This document shows, piece by piece, positions 1 through 5,998 of a stretch of DNA of 6,862 nt; positions within the stretch are counted from its first letter, which is position 1, and the number at the start of each line of letters is the position of its first letter. Source of the DNA: JAGLYP01 sp034659435 (lineage in GTDB: Bacteria; Patescibacteriota; Patescibacteriia; Patescibacteriales; UBA12075); assembly GCA_034659435.1 (NCBI GenBank), contig JAYEHJ010000099.1, positions 1 to 6,862 of the forward strand, in the 5' to 3' direction. Below the pieces are notes generated by a model. It searched no databases. It worked only from the letters and a program-made list of their open reading frames with translations, and was not told where the DNA came from. The position numbers were made by a program, and so were the translations under genes.

Positions 1-1
1 A

Positions 2-442
2 ATTTTAAATATAATAGGCCAAGGAGACATGATGGCTGCGCATAAAAAAATTGCGAAAAAAGCAGGAATAAAAAAGTATGTTAATTTTTTAGGCGGAGCC
101 AGCGACGAAGAACTGGTTAAAAATTATCAAAAATCAAACTTTTTTGTTTTACCGTCAATTAATTCACACGAAGCATTTGGAGTTGTTCTGCTTGAAGCGC
201 TTGCATGCGGAACGCCTGTTATCGCGTCTAGTCTACCCGGCGTAAGAAGCGTTTTTAAAGATAAACAAGAAGGATTATTGGTTGAACCCGGTGATATTTT
301 TGATTTAAAAGAAAAAATTAATATTTTAATTTCTGATAAAAATCTTCGCGAGCAAATGGGAGTAAGCGCGAGAAAATTAGCCTGCGAAAAATATAGTCTT
401 AAAATTTTAAAACAAAGACTTGAAAAAATATACGATTTATGA
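2..442 (+). CDS. Glycosyltransferase family 4 (GT-B), C-terminal part; 5' end off the window
   Basis: This is the nucleotide-sugar-binding half of a GT-B glycosyltransferase, a family that moves a sugar from an activated donor to a growing polysaccharide, lipid-linked glycan or protein. The frame is open to the left edge. The codons before the first ATG (position 29) read ILNIIGQGDMM, which matches the family's 'IIGxG' strand, so the ATG at 29 is internal and the N-terminal acceptor domain lies outside the window. Visible motifs are FLGGASDEEL, FVLPS, and the GT4 E-x7-E signature (EAFGVVLLE) followed by ACGTPVIAS and GLLVEPGD, the usual C-terminal order. The gene ends at TGA and overlaps the next start by four bases (ATGA), so the two genes are probably translationally coupled. 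Donor and acceptor cannot be told from sequence. Family call is secure; specific activity is unknown. Confidence 0.9.
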   Translation: MLNIIGQGDMMAAHKKIAKKAGIKKYVNFLGGASDEELVKNYQKSNFFVLPSINSHEAFGVVLLEALACGTPVIASSLPGVRSVFKDKQEGLLVEPGDIFDLKEKINILISDKNLREQMGVSARKLACEKYSLKILKQRLEKIYDL

Positions 443-1584
443 AAATTTGTTTAATCAATAATCTTTATAAGCCGTTTAGCCGCGGCGGAGCGGATCGGGT
501 GCTGGAAATAACGCGCGGCGGTTTGCGTGAGCGCGGTTTTAATGTTTTTATTGTTTCAACAAAGCCTTATTTTTCAAAATATATTGATAATAAAAATTAT
601 TATTTAAAATCCTTTTTTCATTATTTAAATAAAATTCCAAAATCGGTCAGACTGTTTTATCATCTGGCTGATTTTTTAAGCGTAAAAAAATATTTTCAAA
701 TTAAAAAAATTTTAAAGAAAGAAAAACCGGATTTGATTATCACGCATAATTTTAAAGGACTGGGATTGTTGATTTTTAAAGCAATTAAGAACAGCAAAAT
801 AAAACATGCTCATGTTTTGCATGATATTCAATCAATTCATCCATCAGGCTTAATGATTGTCGGCAAAGAAGATATGCTGGAAAAATTTTTTGCTAAAATT
901 TATTATTCTGCTGTCAGTAAGATAATAAATTCTCCCAATTTAATAATTTCTCCCTCAAGGTGGCTTATGCGCGAGCATGAAAAAAGAGGATTTTTTAAAA
1001 ATTCAAAAAAAATTATTATTCCAAATCCTGTTTTGATTGAAAATAATTTTAATTTAAAAAATAAAAAAAATAACGCGATTAATTTTTTATATGTTGGGGA
1101 ATTAGAGGGTCATAAAGGCATAATGTTCTTGCTTAATGTTTTTAATAAACTCAGCAAAAATAAAAATATAAAATTATCAGTAATAGGCAAGGGGAGCGAG
1201 TATGATAAAATTAAAAATATTAAAAATAAAAAAATTAACGTGCTGGGTTGGAAAACAGTGGATCAGGTCAAAAAAGTTATGAAAAATGCCGATTGTTTAA
1301 TTGTCCCGTCTTTGTGCTATGAAAATTCCCCAACCGTTATTTACGAGGCAGCGTCTTTGGGCTTGCCGGTTCTAGCTTCGCGCATAGGCGGAATAACCGA
1401 AATCATCCATTATTTAGGCGGAGTTCTTTTTGAAGCCGGCAATGAAAAAGATTTATTCAAAAAAATAAATTATATATTAAAAAATCCTGATTTTTTAAGA
1501 AAAATCAGGATTAGCTCTAAACATAAAATAAACGAATTTTCAGTTCAGAATTATTTTGGGAGGTTGGGGGATGTGTTGGATTAA
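439..1584 (+). CDS. Glycosyltransferase family 4 (GT-B fold), complete
   Basis: A complete 381-residue GT4-type glycosyltransferase, normal length for the family, probably cytoplasmic or membrane-associated. The N-terminal domain begins MKICLINNLY and carries the RGGAD segment (residues 15-19), where GT4 enzymes place a glycine-rich acceptor/donor loop, then ITHNF (101-105), VLHDIQ (126-131) and a SPSRW segment (171-175). The C-terminal domain has IIPNPV (193-198), FLYVGELEGHKGI (217-228), the VIGKG strand (248-252), CLIVPS (286-291) and E-x7-E at Glu295 and Glu303, followed by SLGLPVLAS. The ATG overlaps the upstream glycosyltransferase stop by four bases and no Shine-Dalgarno sequence is visible, which fits coupled translation. 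The first 100 bases include a markedly GC-rich patch (481-540). The TAA stop lies in the A tract that serves the opposite strand as a terminator T tract. Likely part of a surface glycan cluster; the substrate is not predictable. Confidence 0.92.
   Translation: MKICLINNLYKPFSRGGADRVLEITRGGLRERGFNVFIVSTKPYFSKYIDNKNYYLKSFFHYLNKIPKSVRLFYHLADFLSVKKYFQIKKILKKEKPDLIITHNFKGLGLLIFKAIKNSKIKHAHVLHDIQSIHPSGLMIVGKEDMLEKFFAKIYYSAVSKIINSPNLIISPSRWLMREHEKRGFFKNSKKIIIPNPVLIENNFNLKNKKNNAINFLYVGELEGHKGIMFLLNVFNKLSKNKNIKLSVIGKGSEYDKIKNIKNKKINVLGWKTVDQVKKVMKNADCLIVPSLCYENSPTVIYEAASLGLPVLASRIGGITEIIHYLGGVLFEAGNEKDLFKKINYILKNPDFLRKIRISSKHKINEFSVQNYFGRLGDVLD
1483..1512. repeat. Perfect 13-bp inverted repeat inside the glycosyltransferase gene
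   Basis: The arms AATCCTGATTTTT (1483-1495) and AAAAATCAGGATT (1500-1512) are exact reverse complements around a four-base loop, TAAG. The element is in the 3' part of the glycosyltransferase gene and encodes roughly residues 349-358. On the - strand the stem is followed by TTTT and AT-rich sequence, giving it a weak intrinsic-terminator shape for antisense transcription arriving from the convergent pilus operon. On the + strand no T run follows. Read-through protection is inference; the symmetry is seen directly. Confidence 0.6.
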
Positions 1585-1616
1585 AAAAAATTTAGCCTAG
1601 ACATTCATGTCTAGGC
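1583..1616 (-). terminator. Intrinsic terminator of the pilus operon (- strand)
   Basis: Arms GCCTAGACAT (1595-1604) and ATGTCTAGGC (1607-1616) form a perfect 10-bp stem around two bases (in practice 9 bp with a TTCA loop). Read on the - strand the stem is followed by TAAA and then eight T (complement of 1583-1590). The stop codon of the last - strand gene is 8 bp upstream of the stem. The T tract overlaps the TAA stop of the convergent glycosyltransferase. On the + strand no T run follows the stem, so it should act mainly on the - strand. The four-base gap between stem and T tract is slightly long for a classical terminator. Confidence 0.65.
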
Positions 1617-1624
1617 GGTGGAGC

Positions 1625-1885
1625 CTAATCAAAAATATTATTCACATAACCTATCTGTCTTGGTTTTGTTTTGTTTTTTGTTTCTTCCAAGATTTTTTCA
1701 AAACCTTTGATATTTAAACTTTCTTTTTCTACTTTACTTTGCGAAAGCAAAAATTCGCTGTCAATTGTTATTGTCTTGTATATATTTTCTTGAAGAAATT
1801 CAGCAAAAAAAACACAAGAAATCATACCCAAAAATAAAACAAAAAAATAAATATAATTAAATAATTTTTTATTGTTGATTTTCAT
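1625..1885 (-). CDS. Small single-pass membrane protein or lipoprotein in the PilP position
   Basis: An 86-residue protein not recognised by family. From the ATG it has a basic start (MKINNKK), a hydrophobic segment at about residues 8-30, then a hydrophilic, Lys/Glu-rich tail of about 55 residues that would lie outside the membrane and includes a predicted helical stretch (GFEKILEETKNK). It follows pilO directly, the place where diderm T4P operons encode PilP, an inner-membrane lipoprotein that contacts PilN/PilO. Cys24 at the end of the hydrophobic stretch is preceded by GMIS, an imperfect lipobox (Met at -3), so lipidation is possible but not convincing. It is much shorter than usual PilP. 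Start choice is uncertain: in-frame TTG (1900) and GTG (1897) would add five or four residues, reducing the gap to PilO to 3 or 6 nt; a GGA lies 8 nt before the TTG. The ATG is chosen because it directly precedes the basic/hydrophobic leader. A role in the PilMNO subassembly is inferred from position only. Confidence 0.7.
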   Translation of the reverse strand: MKINNKKLFNYIYFFVLFLGMISCVFFAEFLQENIYKTITIDSEFLLSQSKVEKESLNIKGFEKILEETKNKTKPRQIGYVNNIFD

Positions 1886-1903
1886 ATGTTTATACACCAA
1901 AGC

Positions 1904-2479
1904 TTATTTCCAATAAGTTAAGCCGTTTATTGTCGCTTTTACAAAATTATTTTGATTTTCATTATCTTTGCCAAGTTTGCTCATTTGTCCAATGTTAATT
2001 GAATTGATTGTTATGTAGTAAGTAAGCGCTTCCAAGTCGGCGATGTATTGTATGATATTTTTGAATTCCCCGTTTGCGTCAATTATAAGCGGCTGGGTTT
2101 GATAAATATCATCGTCTTTTTTTGTTTGACCAGGGACAATGTTTAATCTTTGTTCAATATTGTTATTGTTAGCAACGGATTCTAAGAGGGTTATAAAATC
2201 AAGCTCGCGATTTATATTAATAAAAATTTTATCAAGTTCAAGAAGCTCAGGCTCTATTTTTTTTATTTGTTCGTTTAAACCGCTTATATTTTTATCTTTG
2301 GACATCTTGTCTTCCAGTTCAATTTTCTTGGCAATAATATTTTCTTTTTGCGTTTTAATTTTTTTTATCAACGGAAAAGTAAAAAAATAAATTATTAAAA
2401 AAAACAAAATCAAACTCGTTAAAACGCGAATTGTTATTTTTTTCTTTATATCCAGATTAAAATTATTATTTAAATTCAT
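1904..2479 (-). CDS. pilO: Type IV pilus inner-membrane assembly protein PilO
   Basis: PilO pairs with PilN in the membrane and helps transmit the cytoplasmic motor state to the growing filament. The 191-residue protein has the family layout: a short basic cytoplasmic tail (1-18), one membrane helix (about 19-38), a charged coiled-coil stretch (about 40-88) and a C-terminal ferredoxin-like domain (about 90-191). That domain contains ELDFITLLESVANNNNI (92-108) and the GEFKNIIQYIADLEAL strand-helix (137-152), which match the PilO pattern in which a strand is followed by a helix ending in 'LE'. Length is close to the usual 180-210. The start overlaps the end of pilN by 14 nt and no Shine-Dalgarno sequence precedes it, so translation probably depends on ribosomes finishing pilN. 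Sequence is very rich in Asn, Ile and Lys. Family assignment rests on topology, motif pattern and position after PilM-PilN. Confidence 0.87.
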   Translation of the reverse strand: MNLNNNFNLDIKKKITIRVLTSLILFFLIIYFFTFPLIKKIKTQKENIIAKKIELEDKMSKDKNISGLNEQIKKIEPELLELDKIFININRELDFITLLESVANNNNIEQRLNIVPGQTKKDDDIYQTQPLIIDANGEFKNIIQYIADLEALTYYITINSINIGQMSKLGKDNENQNNFVKATINGLTYWK

Positions 2480-3002
2480 AAGAGTTAATAGCGGTGATTA
2501 TTTCAAAATCTATATTATTTTTTTCCAGTAAATTTTTGATTGGCAGCTTAATTTCGTCAAAATTTTTATATTTTTCAAGGCTGTCTTTTAATAATAATAG
2601 ACTGTTTCTTGTTTTCGCGTTTCCGGATAAAGCAAGGGTATTATTATTTTTATTGATATTTATTTGGTTAATTTCAATATCATTGTTAATAGTTTTGCTT
2701 AAGCGCAGAACCATGTTTGTCCAGTCAATATTATTATCTTGAATATTTGCTATGTAATCAATCTTATTGTTAATTTCTTTGATTTTTTTAAGATAATCTT
2801 CAGTACTCTTTGAAGTGCTGGCGCTTCTTTCAATTGTTTCTTCAAAATGTATTTGTAAATAAAATTTGGCGGCAAAAAGAATTCCCGAAAAAATTATAAT
2901 AAATAAAAAAACAGTTCCAATAATTTTTTTTATAAATTTATCAAGAATGATTAATTTTGTATCATTTTTTAATTTTTGCGGCAATATATTTAAGTTGATC
3001 AT
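2466..3002 (-). CDS. pilN: Type IV pilus inner-membrane assembly protein PilN
   Basis: PilN is a single-pass membrane protein whose short cytoplasmic tail docks into PilM and whose outer domain pairs with PilO. The 178-residue product begins MINLNILPQK, a form of the conserved INLLP tail that binds the PilM groove. A membrane helix follows at about 26-47, then a coiled-coil region (about 50-90) and a ferredoxin-like domain with the strand DIEINQININKNNNTLALSG (108-127) and the helix-strand LLLLKDSLEKYKNFDEIKL (135-153), as in other PilN proteins. It starts 3 nt after the pilM stop and overlaps pilO by 14 nt. Only a weak GGA about 10 nt upstream could act as a ribosome-binding site. Length is ordinary for the family. 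Confident from the N-terminal motif, topology and gene order. Confidence 0.9.
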   Translation of the reverse strand: MINLNILPQKLKNDTKLIILDKFIKKIIGTVFLFIIIFSGILFAAKFYLQIHFEETIERSASTSKSTEDYLKKIKEINNKIDYIANIQDNNIDWTNMVLRLSKTINNDIEINQININKNNNTLALSGNAKTRNSLLLLKDSLEKYKNFDEIKLPIKNLLEKNNIDFEIITAINSYEFK

Positions 3003-3005
3003 AAT

Positions 3006-4148
3006 TTAAATATCCCAATATACATTTCTCATAGCCAGTCCTATAGCAGTTGTATAGCTGAGGCTGGAATTTTGTTTTGCTGAGAGATTTTGATTTTTAG
3101 AATTCTTTATTATTTTATCGGATAGATTGTGTGTTTCAATAAATATTTTATCAATAATTTTATTATTAATAATTAAATTGCTTACTATTTTTCCTTGACT
3201 GGCTTCAATCGATATGGATTTTTCAATTAGCTTGTCTAAATTTTTTATGGCGGCTCCGCCGCCTGTTAATATGATTTTTTTTATTGTTTCATATTCAGGG
3301 TAGTGGTTTGCGTAAAATTCAAGCGCTTCACATATTTTATTGTTTAATTTTTTTATGTTGTCAGATAAAATTTCATTAATAATGCCTTTAGCTTTTGTTT
3401 CGTCAAGTCCGCAGATAATTTTTGCTTTTTCCGCTTGATCTTGGGTTATTTCAAGGATTTTGGAAATTTTTTCCGTAACTTCCTGCCCTGAAATCGGCAT
3501 GCTTATAGTAAAAACCAGTGTATTTTTGGCATATATTGCCATTGCCGCCCTTTTCGCGCCAATATCAATTATTCCGTAACTTATCGCGTTGTTTTTATTG
3601 AATTTTGGCCTTTCTTCTTCCAATAAAGCTCTAGCGTTTGCGATAGACTCAGTTTCAAAGGCATTAATGGATAGTTTTGCTTGTTTAAATACATTGACAT
3701 ATTGATTAATAATATTTTTAGGAGCAGCTCCAATCAAAATTATATTTTTATCTTTTGTTTTTTTAACTATTTGCCAATCATAAAAAATTTCATTTAAAGC
3801 AAGAGGAATATGATTTTCAATCTCATTTTCAATTGAGTCTGTAATGTTATTCGGGCCATTGTCAATTTCAATAATTTTAATATATGATTTTGTTTGCGGG
3901 AGATTGGCAACTATATTTTTTGAGCTAAAAACGCCGAATTTTGGCTTGTTCAATAACAAATTAAGGCTTTTTGTTAAAACTTCAGGTTTTTTAATTTCCC
4001 CTTCAACAATAACTCCGGCAGGCAGGAGTATTTTGCTTATTGCCTGAATAAAAAGTTTGTCTTTTTTTCCGTTAAGCTGCGCTACTTTTAATGAAGTGTC
4101 TGATAAATCAATGCCAATCGGGTATTTTGAAGTTTTTATTATAAACAT
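3006..4148 (-). CDS. pilM: Type IV pilus assembly protein PilM, actin-like ATP-binding
   Basis: PilM is a cytoplasmic FtsA/actin-like protein that binds ATP and the PilN tail, coupling the membrane complex to the pilus ATPases. The 380-residue sequence shows the family landmarks in order: phosphate-1 loop GIDLSDTSLKVAQL (12-25), the ENEIENHIPLALNE helix region (107-120) with the FYDWQIV strand (122-128), phosphate-2 loop YGIIDIGAKRAAMAIY (191-206), ISGQEVTEKISKILEI (219-234) followed by AEKAK (239-243), the adenosine loop ILTGGGA (293-299), and the C-terminal AIGLAMR (368-374), equivalent to the usual GLALR ending. Length is close to that of typical PilM proteins. The ATG is 24 nt after the PilX-like gene, the widest spacer in the operon, and that spacer holds an extended -10 motif. 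No Shine-Dalgarno sequence is visible. Identification is secure. Confidence 0.95.
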   Translation of the reverse strand: MFIIKTSKYPIGIDLSDTSLKVAQLNGKKDKLFIQAISKILLPAGVIVEGEIKKPEVLTKSLNLLLNKPKFGVFSSKNIVANLPQTKSYIKIIEIDNGPNNITDSIENEIENHIPLALNEIFYDWQIVKKTKDKNIILIGAAPKNIINQYVNVFKQAKLSINAFETESIANARALLEEERPKFNKNNAISYGIIDIGAKRAAMAIYAKNTLVFTISMPISGQEVTEKISKILEITQDQAEKAKIICGLDETKAKGIINEILSDNIKKLNNKICEALEFYANHYPEYETIKKIILTGGGAAIKNLDKLIEKSISIEASQGKIVSNLIINNKIIDKIFIETHNLSDKIIKNSKNQNLSAKQNSSLSYTTAIGLAMRNVYWDI

Positions 4149-4154
4149 AATTAT

Positions 4155-4163
4155 ATTATAACA
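4155..4163 (-). promoter_or_regulatory. Possible extended -10 promoter for pilMNO
   Basis: On the - strand the spacer before pilM contains TGTTATAAT, an exact extended -10 element (TGnTATAAT). Only six bases separate it from the pilM ATG, so transcription would start at or next to the A of the start codon and give a leaderless message. No good -35 hexamer is seen at 17-18 bp, but extended -10 promoters can do without one. The surrounding sequence is nearly all A and T, so a chance match is quite possible. Confidence 0.35.
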
Positions 4164-4172
4164 TATATAAAA

Positions 4173-5423
4173 TTAATATTCCTCTTCCCAATGCTCTATA
4201 ATTATTGTCGGTGATGAAGAGGCTGAACCAAGCGTATTAATAAGCATTTCGTTGTCATGCGTAATATTAATCGGATGCCAGCAGCTGCTTATGGTTAATT
4301 TTCTTGCCAATAATCCGCCGCGAACATCAAACTGAGTAGTGTAAGAATCAATTCCGACAAGATTCATTGAATCCGCGCCGTAAACAACTCCGTAAATATC
4401 CACAATTTCCGTGTATTGTTTAAAGTCAACGTGCCTTCCGGCCAAAACTCCGGCTGGAGTCCCTGACGCGCTTTGAATTATTAAATTACTTGGTCCATTG
4501 CGGCTATGCCCGTTTTTTTTAAAGCCAATCGTAAAATCTTTTTCAACAATCAATAATGCCTCGTCTATAATTAAAGTTTGATCGCCTTTTAATTCAACAT
4601 CGCCGGTTACGTAAGTTATCGGGTCAGTGAGCGTGAGCACTTGATTTAAATCCATTAAATCGTCAAAATTAGATTCGGAATAAATTATTGTGGCGCGGTT
4701 TTTATATGAATTCAGATCGGAAGAATCAAAATCAACCGCTGGCATTGGAATTTCCGCTGCCGGTCCGTTCGGCATATTAGCCGCGTAAAAATCACCGCCG
4801 CCCAATAAATTTACAACAGCCGTAGCGGCTTTAATATAATTGCCGACAGCTTTAAGATTACCGTCTATATTAACGACGCTGGAACCGTTAACTTTAAAAA
4901 CAAGGTTGGAATGAGCGTCGCCGTCAATAAAATTAACCAAAGAATTGGAAATGTCAATATTTCCATCCGCGTATCCCGAACTGCTGGCAATACCGCTTTG
5001 CCCCATTGGCTTATAAACCAAAATTTTTACGGCTCGCCTAGAACTGTTTCCGGAAGATAAATTAACAGTTCCTGTTGAAAGTATCTCGCCATGAGCAGGG
5101 CTTGTGTTTGTTAATGTTACGTAATAGGAGCCTGTATTCGCGCCAAAAGGATTTGTTCTGGAAGTTGTTGTCGCCCAAGAACTTTCAGTTTCAAATTTTG
5201 TTTGATATTCAGAATCGTTTTTAATCAGCCAAACCATTTCATTTATGCCGGCTTCTGCCAAATAATACGCTTGGCCGCCCAAAGCTTGGCTTTTAGCGAT
5301 TAATTTTTCAGTCAAGGAAAAACTAAGCAAATATAAAGACAAAAACATTAATGAAGTTGTTATTAACAGCACTAATATTATAGTTATGCCTTTTTGATGT
5401 TTGTTGGCTTTTTTCGTAAACAT
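4173..5423 (-). CDS. PilX-N-terminal minor pilin-like protein with probable beta-helical body
   Basis: A 416-residue surface protein with a type III-like prepilin leader. The basic start MFTKKANKHQKG (1-12) gives a probable prepilin peptidase cut after Gly12, followed by a long hydrophobic helix ITIILVLLITT onward (13-36) and AYYLAEAGINE (52-62), the hallmark of PilX_N-type minor pilins. Mature position 5 is Leu17, not Glu, as is common for PilX and GspK-type proteins. Residues 65-140 are Ser/Thr-rich. From about 150 to 385 the chain alternates short hydrophobic strands with Gly/Asp/Asn turns (GNIDISNSLVNFIDGDA, VTGDVELKGDQTLIIDEALL, YGVVYGADSMNLVG, RGGLLARKLTI), which suggests a right-handed beta-helix. 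The ITHDNEML segment (387-394) resembles the 'ITYDP' ending of similar PilX proteins, and the C-terminus is HWEEEY. It is much larger than classical PilX (about 150-200 residues) and has a single Cys (381). It lies 2 nt after the PilW-like gene. A filament-tip or adhesive role is inferred. Confidence 0.82.
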   Translation of the reverse strand: MFTKKANKHQKGITIILVLLITTSLMFLSLYLLSFSLTEKLIAKSQALGGQAYYLAEAGINEMVWLIKNDSEYQTKFETESSWATTTSRTNPFGANTGSYYVTLTNTSPAHGEILSTGTVNLSSGNSSRRAVKILVYKPMGQSGIASSSGYADGNIDISNSLVNFIDGDAHSNLVFKVNGSSVVNIDGNLKAVGNYIKAATAVVNLLGGGDFYAANMPNGPAAEIPMPAVDFDSSDLNSYKNRATIIYSESNFDDLMDLNQVLTLTDPITYVTGDVELKGDQTLIIDEALLIVEKDFTIGFKKNGHSRNGPSNLIIQSASGTPAGVLAGRHVDFKQYTEIVDIYGVVYGADSMNLVGIDSYTTQFDVRGGLLARKLTISSCWHPINITHDNEMLINTLGSASSSPTIIIEHWEEEY

Positions 5424-5425
5424 TT

Positions 5426-5992
5426 TTACCAGTTTCTTATGTGCGCTTTTGAATTAATTTTAATATCCGCGTGAGTATTGTTTAAATTTATATATATATT
5501 TACCAAACCGCTGGAACTGGAAAAAGAAAATTCCAAAGTATTAAAATATTCTCCGACAATTCTTTCTTCAAGCATGATTTCATCCGGTGGCTGCCCCCAC
5601 GCGTCAATGCTGCCATAATAGACGTATACGCCCGGGTTCGCGCTAAATTCATAAGCTAAATTTTTTCTGATAAGATCGGTGCTTGAGGCAAAATATTTTA
5701 TATAAGTAATTTCGTTATTGTCATGTCCATCTTGAAAAAAAATTTCCGAACTGGTTGAAATAAGCGAAAAATCGGTAATTAAATCATTTGACTGCCTGAG
5801 TTCTCTTGATATTTTATCAAGCGATATTCTCGCGTTTTGCGATAATTCGCTTAAGGCGCTTCCTTTTTTGTATATTTTTTGCGACATCACAAACATTGAA
5901 TTGCTTGTTAGAATAACAATTGTAAAAAGAGATATGGCGACAATTGTTTCAATTAAAGTAAAGCCGGTTTTGATATTTTTATTTTTTTTCAT
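5426..5992 (-). CDS. PilW/GspJ-type minor pseudopilin
   Basis: A 188-residue minor pilin that would join the tip/priming complex of the filament. The leader MKKNKNIKTG ends in the prepilin peptidase site Gly10/Phe11, followed by FTLIETIVAISLFTIVIL with Glu15 as mature Glu5. After the helix the pattern LSQNARISLDKISRELRQS (50-68) matches the PilW/GspJ signature (Q-x-A-R-x2-L-x2-I-x-RELR). EITYIKYF then STDLIRKN (94-111) corresponds to the beta strands that usually follow. Length is typical. The protein has no cysteine. It starts 6 nt after the PilV-type stop and ends 2 nt before the PilX-like start; its upstream region is a T run without a Shine-Dalgarno sequence. PilW and GspJ cannot be separated on sequence alone, but the PilMNO neighbours favour a T4P role. 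Confidence 0.85.
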   Translation of the reverse strand: MKKNKNIKTGFTLIETIVAISLFTIVILTSNSMFVMSQKIYKKGSALSELSQNARISLDKISRELRQSNDLITDFSLISTSSEIFFQDGHDNNEITYIKYFASSTDLIRKNLAYEFSANPGVYVYYGSIDAWGQPPDEIMLEERIVGEYFNTLEFSFSSSSGLVNIYINLNNTHADIKINSKAHIRNW

Positions 5993-5998
5993 AAAAAA

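Noticed and set aside
21..34. AAGGAG followed by two ATG codons, looking like a good Shine-Dalgarno and start for the first gene
   Set aside because: The frame is open upstream to the window edge, and the codons before the ATG read IIGQGD, the conserved GT4 strand. The motif encodes Gln-Gly-Asp and the gene begins off the window.
440..442. Alternative genetic code (TGA as Gly, as in some CPR lineages)
   Set aside because: TGA ends the first glycosyltransferase at the expected C-terminus and no gene contains an internal TGA. Read-through would add only four residues, so this stop alone is not proof, but the absence of TGA in all frames supports the standard code.
1595..1616. Hairpin as a bidirectional terminator
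   Set aside because: On the + strand the stem is followed by GGTGGAGCC, not by T residues, so intrinsic termination of the glycosyltransferase message is not supported.
2139..2742. Two open frames of about 80 codons on the + strand (2139-2390 and 2494-2742)
   Set aside because: They are antisense to pilO and pilN, are hydrophobic low-complexity mirror products of AT-rich coding DNA, and have no recognisable motif.
3844..4047. Short open frame on the + strand opposite pilM
   Set aside because: Lies wholly within the well-supported pilM coding sequence and shows no domain or start signal.
4151..4170. Inverted repeat TTATAT/ATATAA in the pilX-pilM spacer as a terminator or operator
   Set aside because: Six A/T-only pairs with an eight-base loop are too weak and expected by chance in such AT-rich sequence.
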